Positions 1-8,338 of a stretch of DNA of 64,000 nucleotides are shown in pieces. Each line of letters opens with the position of its first letter. Position 1 is the first letter of the stretch. The notes under the pieces are model-generated. The model searched no databases and had not been told where the DNA came from. It worked only from the letters and a program-made list of their open reading frames with translations. Where the stretch lies: NCBI RefSeq assembly GCF_004348675.1, contig NZ_SMKN01000012.1, forward strand, positions 1-64,000, given 5' to 3'. The position numbers and the translations under genes are program-made. The stretch comes from Micromonospora sp. KC606 (GTDB taxonomy: Bacteria; Actinomycetota; Actinomycetes; Mycobacteriales; Micromonosporaceae).

Positions 1-184
1 ACCCGTGCGGCGGCCCCTCCGGCCGGTCGGTTCCCTTCTAGCCCACACGCATCGCTGAGGGGTTGATCCAGCGCAGGGGTCGGCCCCGGGACCGTAACTT
101 CTCCAGCAGGAATTGCCGTCATGAACGCTGATTGGACAGTTTGGAGCGAGCGCGCTTTTCCGGTCCTGTGATGGGATATGCCGC

Positions 185-1168
185 GTGATTGAATCGCATG
201 CGCCGGTGTTGGAGATGCTGTGGGAGGCGCACGACCCGCACCATGTGCTCGACGGACGGTTCGGTTTCGGCGACGGGCAGGCGGCCGGCCGTTGGGTCGC
301 GGACACGCTGGATGAGCATTGGGGCGTTCGCATCGACTCCTGTCAGCGGATTGTGATGAGCGGCGGTAACGCGCTGGCGTGGATCGGAACGCCGTCCGGT
401 CGGCTGCTCGCGAAGTGGTCGGTGGCGCCCGAGCGTTTCTCGCGCCTGGCGGAGGTGTCGCGGCTCACGAGATGGCTGGACGGCCTAGGGTGGCCGGTTT
501 CCGCGCCGGTGCCCGCGCGCGATGGCCGTCTTCAGGTCGAGGTCGACGGTGTCTCGATGGGCCTGCAGCGGGTGATCGAGGGCGATCTTCTTGACACCGC
601 TGATCCCGGTCAGGTGCGGGCGGCCGGAGCGGTGTTGGCCGGGTTGCAAAATGCGCTGGCGGCATACCCGGACGCCCATCGCATTCCCGCGCTTGCTGTT
701 GCGTCCCAGTCGTTAACGGAGCGGATCACCGGCTGGCTTGACGCGTGCGCCGGGCATCTGCCGTTGGCGGCTCGCGACGCGCTGCGCGAGTTGGTCGCCG
801 GCGCGCCTGCCGACCGACTGCCGCGACAGCTCGTTCATTTCGACTTTCGGTCCGCCAACATCTTGTGTGTGGGCGGCGAGCTCAGCGCGGTCATCGACTT
901 CGAGGAAGCTCGGCACGAACACCGGCTCGTCGAGCTGGCCCGCGCGGCGATTGTGCTCGGCACCCGCTACCACAGTTGGGGGCCGGTGTCGGCCGAGGTC
1001 CGCACGGAGTTCCTTGCCGGCTACCAGGCCGTACGTCCGCTGACTCCAGCCGAGGTGGGCTGGTTGGACATCCTGCTGCTCTGGCAGGCCCTGGCGATGG
1101 TGCCACCTGGCGACGACCCGACCGGGTGGGGACCGTCCGCGCTGAGCCAACTGCCACGGCCCCGATGA
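185..1168 (+). CDS. APH/choline-kinase-like phosphotransferase
   Basis: The 327-residue protein has the kinase-fold signature of the aminoglycoside phosphotransferase superfamily: a Brenner-type loop HFDFRSANIL around residue 218 (catalytic Asp and Asn) and a metal-binding VIDFEEA around residue 235. The N-terminal lobe has a conserved-looking LLAKWS segment that would carry the ATP-binding lysine. Length is normal for the family. The start is the GTG at 185; no strong ribosome site is visible. Family members phosphorylate small hydroxylated compounds such as aminoglycosides, homoserine, choline or fructosamine. The substrate cannot be read from the sequence, so this should not be taken as antibiotic resistance. 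Confidence 0.85.
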   Translation: MIESHAPVLEMLWEAHDPHHVLDGRFGFGDGQAAGRWVADTLDEHWGVRIDSCQRIVMSGGNALAWIGTPSGRLLAKWSVAPERFSRLAEVSRLTRWLDGLGWPVSAPVPARDGRLQVEVDGVSMGLQRVIEGDLLDTADPGQVRAAGAVLAGLQNALAAYPDAHRIPALAVASQSLTERITGWLDACAGHLPLAARDALRELVAGAPADRLPRQLVHFDFRSANILCVGGELSAVIDFEEARHEHRLVELARAAIVLGTRYHSWGPVSAEVRTEFLAGYQAVRPLTPAEVGWLDILLLWQALAMVPPGDDPTGWGPSALSQLPRPR

Positions 1169-1752
1169 GGATCCAGCTGACGACCTGTTGTGGGATCAGC
1201 AGCAAAACGAGCTCAATCTAGAGCCAAGACCGGGAAGCGGGACGACGCACCGATCGCGCCACGGTGTCCGGCCACAGACCGCGTCTGGCGTAGCGATCCG
1301 GCGGCCATAGGGCCTGTCGAAGCCGGTCGTCCGGCAAGATGCTGACACCCCCGGGTGACTCGACCTGCATTGGGAGCAGCCGGCTCTGATCTTTGACCAG
1401 CGGTCTCCTGAGACGGTGCTCTATTGATCTCCGCAGGCCGACTGCCTGTGGCTCTCTGTTTTTCTCCCGCCTTCCGGTCGCATGGGCGATTGTTGTGCTC
1501 GGCGGCGGACGACCAGCGATCTTGTCCCGGTGTCATCGCGGCCTACCTCGGGGTGATTCGTGTCCGGTCGACCGCGAAGCTGTCCATTCCGTCGAGCCAC
1601 GTCGATAAAGTGGCAGGGAACCGTAGTTATCCATCACCCCAGAATCGCGGTTCCTGCTGGCGGGGCGCGGCTTCACGGAGTACGAGCCGGCCCGACGGGC
1701 GACCGGCCCGTGCTGGCCGCCCTGCCCACCGGGCCTGCTCCCGGCCTGATCG
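1169..1752. other. No convincing gene
   Basis: This stretch of about 580 bases lies between the phosphotransferase and the broken permease. Open frames exist on both strands but give low-complexity, arginine/serine-rich translations with no recognisable motif. I see no tRNA, terminator or strong repeat. It is probably decayed intergenic DNA. Confidence 0.5.
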
Positions 1753-2706
1753 TTACTCGTTGTGCAGCGCCTCGGCGATGGTGAGGCGTGCCACCGACCG
1801 GGCCGGGAGGAACGCGCCGAACGCCGCGATGCCGATGCCGGCCAGGGCCAGCAGGGCCAGCACCGGCGGGTGGTAGATGTGCAGCATCCGGTCCGGGATG
1901 ACGAGCTGGGCCGCGTGCGCTATGGCCGGCAGGGCGAGACGGTGCATGACGACCCCGAGGGGGATGCCGAGCAGGCTGCCGGCAGCGCCGAGCGCCGCCA
2001 TCGAAAGCACCATCATCAGCACCACCTGGCGGGGCGTCATCCCGATCGACTTGAGCATGCCCAGGTCCCGGCGCCGTTCCCGGGTGTTGAGGACGACCGT
2101 GTTGAAGACGCCGAGCGCCGCGACCGTGCCCAGCATCAGCGTAAGCACGGTGACGATGCCGAACATGACGGCGATGAACGAGTCGGCGTCGTTCGCGGGG
2201 ACGGCGTCCAGCCCCGGGTCGCCTGCCTTGACCGCGGTCAAGAAAGCTGACGTGTCGGTACCGCGCCCAAGTCCCACCTCGTAGCTGGTGGCCCGGGTAC
2301 CTGGCGCCACCAGCGCCAGCGTCTCCCAGTTGGACAGCACCATGTTGGCGGAATTCATCAGGACCTTTCCGACGATGCGGACAGTCTGCTGTCGGCCGTC
2401 CGCGTCCACGGTTAACGTTTCGCCCACGGTGAAACCGCGCTGGCGCAGGAACCTCTCGGAGACGACCACCTCGCCCGGGCCTGCTGGCCAGTGCCCGTCC
2501 ACCATCTCGTAGCCCAGGCTGGTCGTGTCGCCGCGGTAGAACCGGGCCAGGAACGTCTCGGTGCCGCCCAGCCGGTGCGGCCAGGCCTGCTCGGCGGCCT
2601 CGGCGGTGAAGCGCAGCGCCGAGGCCAGCCGGTCCAGGCGGCCAATCTCCTCGACTCCCCACCCGGCTGGCGCGGCTCCCACCACCAACAGCAGGTAGCC
2701 GTACGC
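1753..2706 (-). pseudogene. FtsX-like ABC transporter permease, 5'-truncated
   Basis: About 317 residues of an FtsX/MacB-type permease remain. They contain the periplasmic domain and three hydrophobic segments around the typical NTRERRRDLGMLKSIGMTPR loop, and end in the family-typical ARLTIAEALHNE. The protein should be roughly 700-850 residues with an N-terminal membrane domain. Here sensible coding begins abruptly near 2706, with no start codon or ribosome site, and the upstream frame is arginine/proline-rich shadow sequence. No partner ATPase is present. The N-terminal half was lost in a rearrangement, because the adjoining bases encode an unrelated fragment on the other strand. The product is probably not functional. 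Confidence 0.8.
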
Positions 2707-2766
2707 GCCACCGCCACGACACCCGCCGACCGATACCCCGACGTGGCAGCACTCGCGGCAGCCTGG
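2695..2766 (+). pseudogene. Scrap of a kinase/STAND-type regulator
   Basis: About 24 residues on the plus strand read VAVRATATTPADRYPDVAAL and onward. This pattern recurs in actinobacterial proteins that carry a serine/threonine-kinase-like or BTAD/NB-ARC linker (typically ...DPADRYPDVAALAAAWR...). It sits exactly at the truncation point of the permease gene and has no start or continuation. I read it as the other side of a recombination junction. Recognition is from pattern memory only. Confidence 0.35.
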
Positions 2767-2783
2767 GCGTGGCGGTCGCGCGC

Positions 2784-3983
2784 TCAATGGAAGGTGACCT
2801 CGGCCTCGGACAGGAGCTTCTGCATATTGGCGCCGTGGGCAGCGGCTTGGTCGTGCAGGCGGGCGGCGGGCCCGGGGCCCCACAGGCGGGCGGCCAACTG
2901 CTGGTACTCCGGAAGCTTGGGCATCTTGGTGTCCAGGCGGAACAGGATGGCCAGCGGGCGGCGGCACCACCAGCGGCGAATCCAGTCGACCGGTTGCGTC
3001 ACCAACAGTGCGCTGTAACTTGTTGGCAAGGTCGGGGCGGCGGCCACCTTGACCGCCTTTTCCGTCAGGTTGAGCATCTCGGTCACGGAGACCGCCTCGC
3101 GTCGTGGGCCGCTCGCCTCCTCCAGCAGGGTTCGGTAGCGGGCCAGCAGTTTGCGGCGCTCGCGGATCGTGTCGGCGGCCTGCAACTCGGCCTTGAAGTC
3201 ACCGAAGTAGCGGCGGTATCCGCTGAACTCATCGCGGACCCGGAGCAACTGCTCGGGAATGTTCTCGAGACTGGACGCGCGGGACAGTACGAGCGCGGCG
3301 ACCGGCGGGATCGGGATCGTCGACATGGCCGTCCACTCGGCGACGACGTCGCCTCCGGTGAGCGGTTCCTCGAGCGATTCGGCGATTTTGTCGTACAGCT
3401 GGCGCGGCAGCGACCGGTAAGTCTTCTGGAGGGTGCCGGCGACGAACGGCACGCGGTCGAAGTCGGGGAAGTAGTCGAGGCCGTGCGCGGCGGCCACGAC
3501 CAGGTAGCTGTTGCCCCGGTACATCCGGTCCTTGACCGAAGCGTCACCTGCGCTGGCGTATCCGCCGAGGCCGTCGACCTGGGCGAGGAGATCGTTCAGC
3601 CCGGTCGTGTAGTCCAGGCCGGCCACCGCGCCGGTCTCACCGGCCGCGGACGGGTCGTTGCCGCTGCCGTCGGTGACCCGTTTCGCGAGCTCGTCCGGCA
3701 GTCGCAGCGCGACCCGGCGGACTTCGTCGCGCGACAGCGCCGGAGCAAACGTTCGGTACAGTCCCTCGCGAGCTAGCAAGCTGCTGAGGCCACTGACGTA
3801 CTCACCCGAGGCGCCCAATGCCTCCATGCGGTCGAGGAGAACCACGGCTTCGCAGAGCGAGCAGAGATCGAGGAACCTGGGGAGGGCCAGCGCCTCCGGC
3901 CGGGACAGGACACCGCTGGCGTTGGCCATCAGCGTCTGCGTCACCAGCGCCACATTCTGTCCGTTCCCGGCCACGGCGTCCAT
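2784..3983 (-). CDS. Hypothetical protein, 399 aa
   Basis: The protein is 399 residues, mixed alpha-helical and soluble, with no signal peptide, transmembrane segment or catalytic motif that I recognise. Codon use has the strong G/C third-position bias of a real gene, and the opposite-strand frame is much less protein-like. The start is the ATG at 3983. Its 3' end lies about 80 bases from the broken permease, so the same rearrangement may have clipped its surroundings but apparently not the gene. Function unknown. Confidence 0.65.
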   Translation of the reverse strand: MDAVAGNGQNVALVTQTLMANASGVLSRPEALALPRFLDLCSLCEAVVLLDRMEALGASGEYVSGLSSLLAREGLYRTFAPALSRDEVRRVALRLPDELAKRVTDGSGNDPSAAGETGAVAGLDYTTGLNDLLAQVDGLGGYASAGDASVKDRMYRGNSYLVVAAAHGLDYFPDFDRVPFVAGTLQKTYRSLPRQLYDKIAESLEEPLTGGDVVAEWTAMSTIPIPPVAALVLSRASSLENIPEQLLRVRDEFSGYRRYFGDFKAELQAADTIRERRKLLARYRTLLEEASGPRREAVSVTEMLNLTEKAVKVAAAPTLPTSYSALLVTQPVDWIRRWWCRRPLAILFRLDTKMPKLPEYQQLAARLWGPGPAARLHDQAAAHGANMQKLLSEAEVTFH

Positions 3984-4337
3984 TCTAGGATCGGCCCATA
4001 ATGCTGGGCTCGACGGGCGTCGAGGCGACCGAGTTCGCCGGAGCAGAGCTGTGCACCGTACGCGATCTGGTGGCGGGCGGCCAGATCGTCCTGCTCTGCG
4101 ACGAGGTGCCCGCAGACCGTAAACAGATCAGTGGCCGCAGGACATCGTCGAGTCGGTCGGCGAGTGTGCCGCGGATGCCGCTGTCCGGCCTGACCGGCGA
4201 GGGCGGTCCGCGCTATCCCCTGGTGATCGGGCAACGCGAGAGCATCCGTCACCTGTGCGCTCCTATGCCGACCGTTTGCCACCGCCGCCATTTCCGTACG
4301 AGGCCCGGCCGGTGGTGACCGACTACCGCGAGTTCCG
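3984..4337. other. No clear gene; region before intron remnant
   Basis: A plus-strand frame starting near 4001 begins plausibly (residues GAELCTVRDLVAGGQIVLLC) but then turns into arginine/serine-rich sequence. No family is recognised. It may be a decayed coding fragment between the hypothetical gene and the group II intron remnant. Confidence 0.35.
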
Positions 4338-4830
4338 GCCCGCAGGATCGAGGAGAAGGTCGAAGTAAACGTCCACCCGAACTCCTACGGTTACCGGCCG
4401 CGACGGTCGGCGTTGGACGCGGTGGCGGCGTGCCGGCAACGGTGCTGGCGCTACGACTGGGTCGTCGGTCTGGATGTCCAGGCGTTCTTCGACAGCGTCG
4501 ACTACGACTCATGATCAAAGCGGTGACTTGCCGCTCCGACCCAGCAGCCCGACGGCAGCCTGCAACCCCGAGACCGGGGAACCCCGCAAGGGTCCGCGGT
4601 CTGACCCATGCTGGCGAACCTGTTCCCTGCACTACGCGTTCGACATGTGGATGGCCCGGACATTTCCGTCCGTGCCGTTCGAGCGATACGCCGACGATGC
4701 CGTGGTGCACTGCACCAGCGAACACCAGGCACGCTCCGTGCGCCAGGCGATCGAGGACAGGACGGTCAAAGGTCGGGCTGCGCCTGCACCCGGACAAGAA
4801 GTACCGACGGCTACGGCCACGCCGCAAGGC
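4338..4830 (+). pseudogene. Group II intron reverse transcriptase, degraded
   Basis: Pieces of an LtrA-type intron-encoded reverse transcriptase appear in successive frames. The first is RRIEEKVEVNVHPNSYGYRP, running on to a block that ends VVGLDVQAFFDSVDYD (RT motifs 2-3). Next come MIKAV, then LANLF plus FDMWMARTFPSVPFERYADD with the YADD catalytic box near 4690, then VGLRLHPDKK. At least two frame changes are needed, one at about 4510 where a base is missing before ATGATCAAAG. The N-terminal RT0/1 region and the maturase domain are absent. The protein cannot be made intact. Confidence 0.8.
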
Positions 4831-4925
4831 CCGAATCGTGTCGGAACGCCTTATCACGCAACACCCACGCTACTTCGACACTGGGCCTGGTCCCGTAATC
4901 CCCTGATGACGGCCAGGGTGGTAAG

Positions 4926-4995
4926 AGCGGAGTGACGGGAGACTGTCACGCTCCGTTCCGTGGAGCCCGGAGGTGCGATCCCTCCGGGCGAACCC
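4926..4995 (+). ncRNA. Group II intron domains V and VI
   Basis: Bases 4926-4959 form a 34-nt hairpin beginning AGC and ending GTTCC. It has complementary arms GGAGTGAC and GTCACGCTCC and a purine-rich GGGAGACT tip, which matches the size and end signatures of the catalytic domain V. It is followed by a second hairpin, GCCCGGAGG pairing with CCTCCGGGC (about 4965-4988), in the domain VI position. Identification rests on size, spacing and position after the RT fragment. Confidence 0.65.
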
Positions 4996-5159
4996 ACCCC
5001 TGGGCGTTGCGGGGCGACAAAAGGCAATAACCAGACGGCTCCACAATTTTTGGGCGCACTTCGTCACATGAAATTGCGGTTTACGATCTTTCCGAAAGTC
5101 AAGAAGCTGGTGTCTCCCCAGCTCAGCTGCCCTTCAGCACTCCGGCGCGGCAGAAACAG

Positions 5160-5177
5160 CGACAACTAGTGTTGTCG
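5160..5177. promoter_or_regulatory. Operator-like inverted repeat upstream of TetR stub
   Basis: Arms CGACAAC and GTTGTCG are separated by TAGT and end two bases before the ATG of a TetR-like short frame. GACAAC/GTTGTC half-sites of this form are common TetR-family operators, and autoregulation from a site overlapping the start region is the usual arrangement. Confidence 0.45.
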
Positions 5178-5179
5178 TC

Positions 5180-5290
5180 ATGCGGAGAAATCGGCTGTTT
5201 GACCTGATCAGGGAAGGTGCCCGTCGACTACTCGACGAGCATGGTGTCGACACTTCCCCTTGCAATGACAGATCCAAAGACGTAAATTAA
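5180..5290 (+). pseudogene. TetR-like N-terminal stub, 36 aa
   Basis: A 36-codon frame starts at ATG 5180 and ends TAA 5288-5290. Its segment LFDLIREGARRLLDEHGVD resembles the first helix of TetR-family DNA-binding domains (typical pattern ILDAARRLFAEHGVD). The helix-turn-helix itself is missing and the frame stops after a non-homologous tail. An operator-like inverted repeat lies directly upstream. I interpret it as the 5' remnant of an autoregulated tetR gene. It could alternatively be a genuine small ORF or a leader for the secreted protein that follows 32 bases later. Confidence 0.4.
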
Positions 5291-5322
5291 TCGTCCTAAG
5301 GGCTCGTCTCGTAAGGAGAAGC

Positions 5323-5625
5323 ATGCTGAGAGAATCTTGGCTCCGCCGGCTCGGGCTCGTCTCGGCGGTGGCGGCGTTCGGCCTGGTAGTCACGCCCGTG
5401 GCTGCGCACGCCAACGACTACGACACTCCCCGCAGCGCCATTGGCTTTGGAGTGGACAAAAGCGTCAACGGCGCGATTGACCAGTCCATACAGAAGGCCC
5501 GAGAGGCAATCCTCGCGGTCGGCACCGCCTGCACCCCTGGGATCTATCGCACCCGCTTGGTCTATGCCTCTCCGGGCGGCACATGGGTCTACGAGACCAC
5601 CCACGAAGCGATGTGCGTCGACTGA
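5323..5625 (+). CDS. Small secreted protein, 100 aa
   Basis: A well-placed ribosome site (AAGGAG, 5310-5315) precedes ATG 5323. The N-terminus MLRESWLRRLGLVSAVAAFG followed by LVVTPVAAHA is a classical Sec signal peptide, with likely cleavage after AHA at residue 30. The mature domain of about 70 residues has two cysteines, one near the middle and one near the C-terminus, possibly forming a disulphide. No family is recognised. Secretion is inferred from the signal peptide alone. Confidence 0.7.
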   Translation: MLRESWLRRLGLVSAVAAFGLVVTPVAAHANDYDTPRSAIGFGVDKSVNGAIDQSIQKAREAILAVGTACTPGIYRTRLVYASPGGTWVYETTHEAMCVD

Positions 5626-5730
5626 TCAAGTTTCGGTCCGATCGGCCACCGCCGGGTTCACCGGGCTGCGGGCAGCCCCGCTGCCCGCAGCGGAGGTCGA
5701 CCCGCCGCACCCCGAGCGCGGATCCCGCCC

Positions 5731-5797
5731 CATGATCATTAGTTGAAAACCCGTGCTGTGGACTCCGAATTACACGGATTGTCGACTAATGATCATG
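5731..5797. repeat. 67-bp hairpin with perfect 13-bp arms
   Basis: CATGATCATTAGT at 5731-5743 is the exact reverse complement of ACTAATGATCATG at 5785-5797. Inside it, AACCCGTG and CACGGATT pair imperfectly, extending the stem. It lies about 100 bases after the secreted-protein gene. It has no U-run, so it is more like a miniature inverted-repeat element or an operator than a simple terminator. Confidence 0.55.
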
Positions 5798-5929
5798 CAG
5801 CGGTTGAATTGCTGGGGTCTGTGGTCGGTTCGGGTCTGGTTGGTCACGTGGCGTGTCGGCGTGAACGTCGATTACGGTCGTTCTATGCCGGGGGTATGAG
5901 GTATTACGTTGCCTGGGCCCGCTACTACG

Positions 5930-6087
5930 GCGGCCCATACGCCGGCGCGCCGGCGGACTCCCCGTGCGGCAGGGCGAGGAAGACTAGGTCGGCCTCGGCC
6001 AGCACCTCCGGCGTGGTCTCAGTGAGGGTCACCTCCGGCCCGGTGAGCTGGGGGATGGGCGCCAAGCGAACCGTCTTGGAAATGTAG
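5930..6087 (-). pseudogene. argC fragment (N-acetyl-gamma-glutamyl-phosphate reductase)
   Basis: About 50 residues in one minus-strand frame read TVRLAPIPQLTGPEVTLTET, then TPEVLAEADLVFLALPHGES. The LVFLALPHGES core matches the Rossmann-domain motif of ArgC, an arginine-biosynthesis reductase of about 340 residues. The frame then ends in two consecutive stops and there is no start. It is an internal scrap with no active-site cysteine, so it is non-functional. Confidence 0.55.
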
Positions 6088-6293
6088 GCCGTGACCTGGG
6101 TAAACGTGCGTGTCCCGGTGGAGTGGCCGTGGTCGCGCGAGTGATCCGAGGGACACGTCGATCGGCAGGATCAATTCAGCCTCCATGCTGTGCAGTGCTC
6201 GTGCACGCGGTCCCGGATTGGCGCTCCGGGCCGGTGTCTGGTGCTGCGCCGACGCCGGTGGACAGCTGCGTCGACGGGCTGGGCACAAGATTG

Positions 6294-6356
6294 CGCTCGA
6301 TCCAGGATCGAGTGGCATCCAGTCGCCAGAATGGCCACTCAATCCTGGATCGAGCG
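6294..6356. repeat. Nested palindrome, 23-bp arms
   Basis: Bases 6294-6316 and 6334-6356 are inverted copies matching at 22 of 23 positions, with a 17-base spacer. The left arm itself contains the perfect palindrome CTCGATCCAGGATCGAG. The structure could fold as one long hairpin or two short ones. It lies in noncoding DNA between the argC scrap and the DDN-type oxidoreductase. It could be the end of a small mobile repeat or a bidirectional terminator. Confidence 0.6.
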
Positions 6357-6533
6357 TGACCTTGCGCGGGCTGCGCGGGGCGGGGCGCGGGCCAAGCGGT
6401 CGGGTGCTCGAACTGTTGACGATGCCCGCTCATGCCGCAACCAGCTCGTTACCTGGCGTTACGGTCGACCTCGGCTCGACAGTCGCAGTCCATGAACACG
6501 TGATTGATCAGCCCATCCAGCAAAGCCAGTCGA

Positions 6534-7034
6534 TCAGGTGCCCCGCGACGCCTCAGACGTGCCGGGCCGGGGCACCAGGACCACCACCGCAGTTTCGGAC
6601 GTCCGCCGCGCAGCGTAGCCATCCAGGTTCTTGTCGATCTCACGCCAGCGGGCCCACAGCCGCGACCGTTCGTCGCCTGTCGCAGCATGACCACGCACCG
6701 GCCGCGGCCCGTCGACCAGGTCAACGGTCGCGTCCGGGTGCGCCTGCAGATTGAGCCACCAGGCCGGCTCGGGCTCCCCCCACCCGTTCATGGCCAGCGA
6801 GACCAGATTCGCGCCGTCCTCGAAGTACCCGAGGATCACGCTGCGCTGCTGGCCGGTGCGACGCCCGACGGTGGTCAGGCGCAGCATTCCGTACCGGTTG
6901 CCGCGCGGACGCGACAGTCCGACCCGGCCGCCGGAACGCCGCAACACGCCCCGATGAGCCGACCAGAACAGCCGAATGAACCAACGGGGCGGCAACCACG
7001 GCTTCTTGGCAGGGCGCAGGTCCGACTCGGTCAC
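6534..7034 (-). CDS. F420/DDN-type nitroreductase-family oxidoreductase
   Basis: The 166-residue protein matches the DDN (deazaflavin-dependent nitroreductase) family. It has the RLTTVGRRTGQQRSVILGYF strand pair, NLVSLAMNGWGEPEPAWWLN and a LQAHPDATVDL segment, in the order found in these split beta-barrel F420/FMN-binding proteins. The start chosen is GTG 7034. A GGAGGG sequence abuts it, which is closer than ideal for a ribosome site. Upstream in the same frame lies antisense sequence to the next gene, so a longer protein is unlikely. Expected role: reduction of quinone-like or enone substrates with F420H2. The actual substrate is unknown. Confidence 0.8.
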   Translation of the reverse strand: MTESDLRPAKKPWLPPRWFIRLFWSAHRGVLRRSGGRVGLSRPRGNRYGMLRLTTVGRRTGQQRSVILGYFEDGANLVSLAMNGWGEPEPAWWLNLQAHPDATVDLVDGPRPVRGHAATGDERSRLWARWREIDKNLDGYAARRTSETAVVVLVPRPGTSEASRGT

Positions 7035-7362
7035 CCCTCCATCGTATTGGCCGCTGTCACGCACGAACGGCAGCCAGCGGCAGGCCGGTAGCGCCGAACG
7101 GTCTGCTGACAGCCGGCCCGCCCACCCGATCAAGCAACGGTCAACGTCCGCAACTGCCGCGAAGCGTTCGTAACCGAGGGTGATGTTGGCGGGTTGTTGG
7201 TGTCTGGACGTGTCGAGTTGGGGACGTCGCCGCAGCGACGGCAGTGTCGGCTCAGCCTTGAGGGCGGTCGGTCTCTCGTCTCTGTGTGCTACCAAGAAGC
7301 CGTTGCCTGCAGGCCTTGGACGTACTGCGGCCGGGCTGCCTTGATGGGCTAGGAGTGCGTGG

Positions 7363-8316
7363 ATGAGAGCGATCGTGTACGACCGGTACGGGCCCCCGGA
7401 TGTGTTGCGGATCGACAACGTTCCCAAGCCGTCTCCTGCTGCCCGGCAGGTGCTCGTCAAGATTGCGGCGACCTCGGTCAACCTGAGCGATTGGGAGACC
7501 CTGCAAGGCTCACCGCTGTATTCACGTATCGGTGGGCTACGCTCACCGGCACGCCGGACACTCGGCTCGGACATCGCCGGCTGGGTCGACGCGGTCGGCC
7601 CTGCCGTCACCCGGTTCCGGCCCGGTGACGAGGTGTATGGCGACAACCTCATGCTCAAGGGCGGCTTCGCCGAGTACGCGATCGCTCCCGAGTCGGTGCT
7701 GACCCACAAGCCCGCCGCCCTCACCTTCGCCGAGGCCTCAGCGATCCCGCAGGCGGGTGTCATCGCGTGGCAGGGGACCAAAGGCGCCGCAGCGGGGAAA
7801 CGGGTCCTGATCAACGGTGCCGGCGGAGGATCGGGCTCATTCGCCATCCAGCTCGCCAAGCAGCTCGGTGCCGAGGTGACCGGCGTCGACAACGCCGGCA
7901 AGCTCGACTTCATGCGATCGGTCGGCGCGGACACGGTGATCGACTACCGCAGCCAGGACTTCACCCGCAGCGGCCCGTACGATCTCATCCTCGACCTGGT
8001 CGCGTACCGGTCGGTGTTCGCCTACCGCCGGGCACTGACCCCCGGCGGCCGTTACCGGTGCGTCGGCGGATCGGTCTCGGCGCTGCTGCGCGTACTGACG
8101 ATCGGTGCCGCGGCCGGCCGGCTCACCCACCGCCGCCTGGGCGTGCTCGCCGTCAAGGAAGGGCCGACGCACTTCGCACCGGTGGCCGACCTCTGCGCCA
8201 CGGGCAACCTCGCCGTCCACATCGACCGGTCATTCACCCTCGATCAGGTGCCCGAGGCGTTGGCCCACGTCGGAGAGGGACACGCACTCGGAAAAGTCAT
8301 CGTGACCGTCAACTGA
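7363..8316 (+). CDS. NAD(P)-dependent MDR dehydrogenase / quinone oxidoreductase
   Basis: The 317-residue protein shows the medium-chain dehydrogenase layout. An N-terminal GroES-like domain holds RTLGSDIAGWVDAVGPAVTR and FRPGDEVYG; a Rossmann domain holds INGAGGGSGSFAIQLAKQLG and then GADTVIDY. The structural and catalytic zinc cysteines of alcohol dehydrogenases are absent, so it belongs with the zinc-independent quinone-reductase/enoyl-reductase-like group. ATG 7363 is preceded by AGGAG at 7350-7354 with 8 bases of spacing. It is monocistronic. Substrate unknown. Confidence 0.88.
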   Translation: MRAIVYDRYGPPDVLRIDNVPKPSPAARQVLVKIAATSVNLSDWETLQGSPLYSRIGGLRSPARRTLGSDIAGWVDAVGPAVTRFRPGDEVYGDNLMLKGGFAEYAIAPESVLTHKPAALTFAEASAIPQAGVIAWQGTKGAAAGKRVLINGAGGGSGSFAIQLAKQLGAEVTGVDNAGKLDFMRSVGADTVIDYRSQDFTRSGPYDLILDLVAYRSVFAYRRALTPGGRYRCVGGSVSALLRVLTIGAAAGRLTHRRLGVLAVKEGPTHFAPVADLCATGNLAVHIDRSFTLDQVPEALAHVGEGHALGKVIVTVN

Positions 8317-8338
8317 CCAGCGACATCCGCACATCCCG

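Larger units (their letters stand above)
4338..5000 (+). mobile_element. Group II intron remnant
   Basis: The broken reverse transcriptase is followed at 4926-4995 by the structural 3' end of a group II intron (domains V and VI). That order, ORF then DV/DVI, is normal for bacterial ORF-containing introns. The 5' end of the intron ribozyme (domains I-III) was not located, so the left boundary given is only that of the recognisable coding part. Confidence 0.7.

Noticed and set aside
2769..3776. Long plus-strand open frame of 335 codons
   Set aside because: Antisense to the 399-residue hypothetical gene. Its composition is typical of an antisense shadow in high-GC DNA, and the minus strand is the more protein-like.
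6090..6190. Minus-strand DTHVYPGHG resembling a metallo-beta-lactamase/glyoxalase II motif
   Set aside because: Only one short motif in an otherwise unrelated frame, with no HxHxDH motif; too weak to call.
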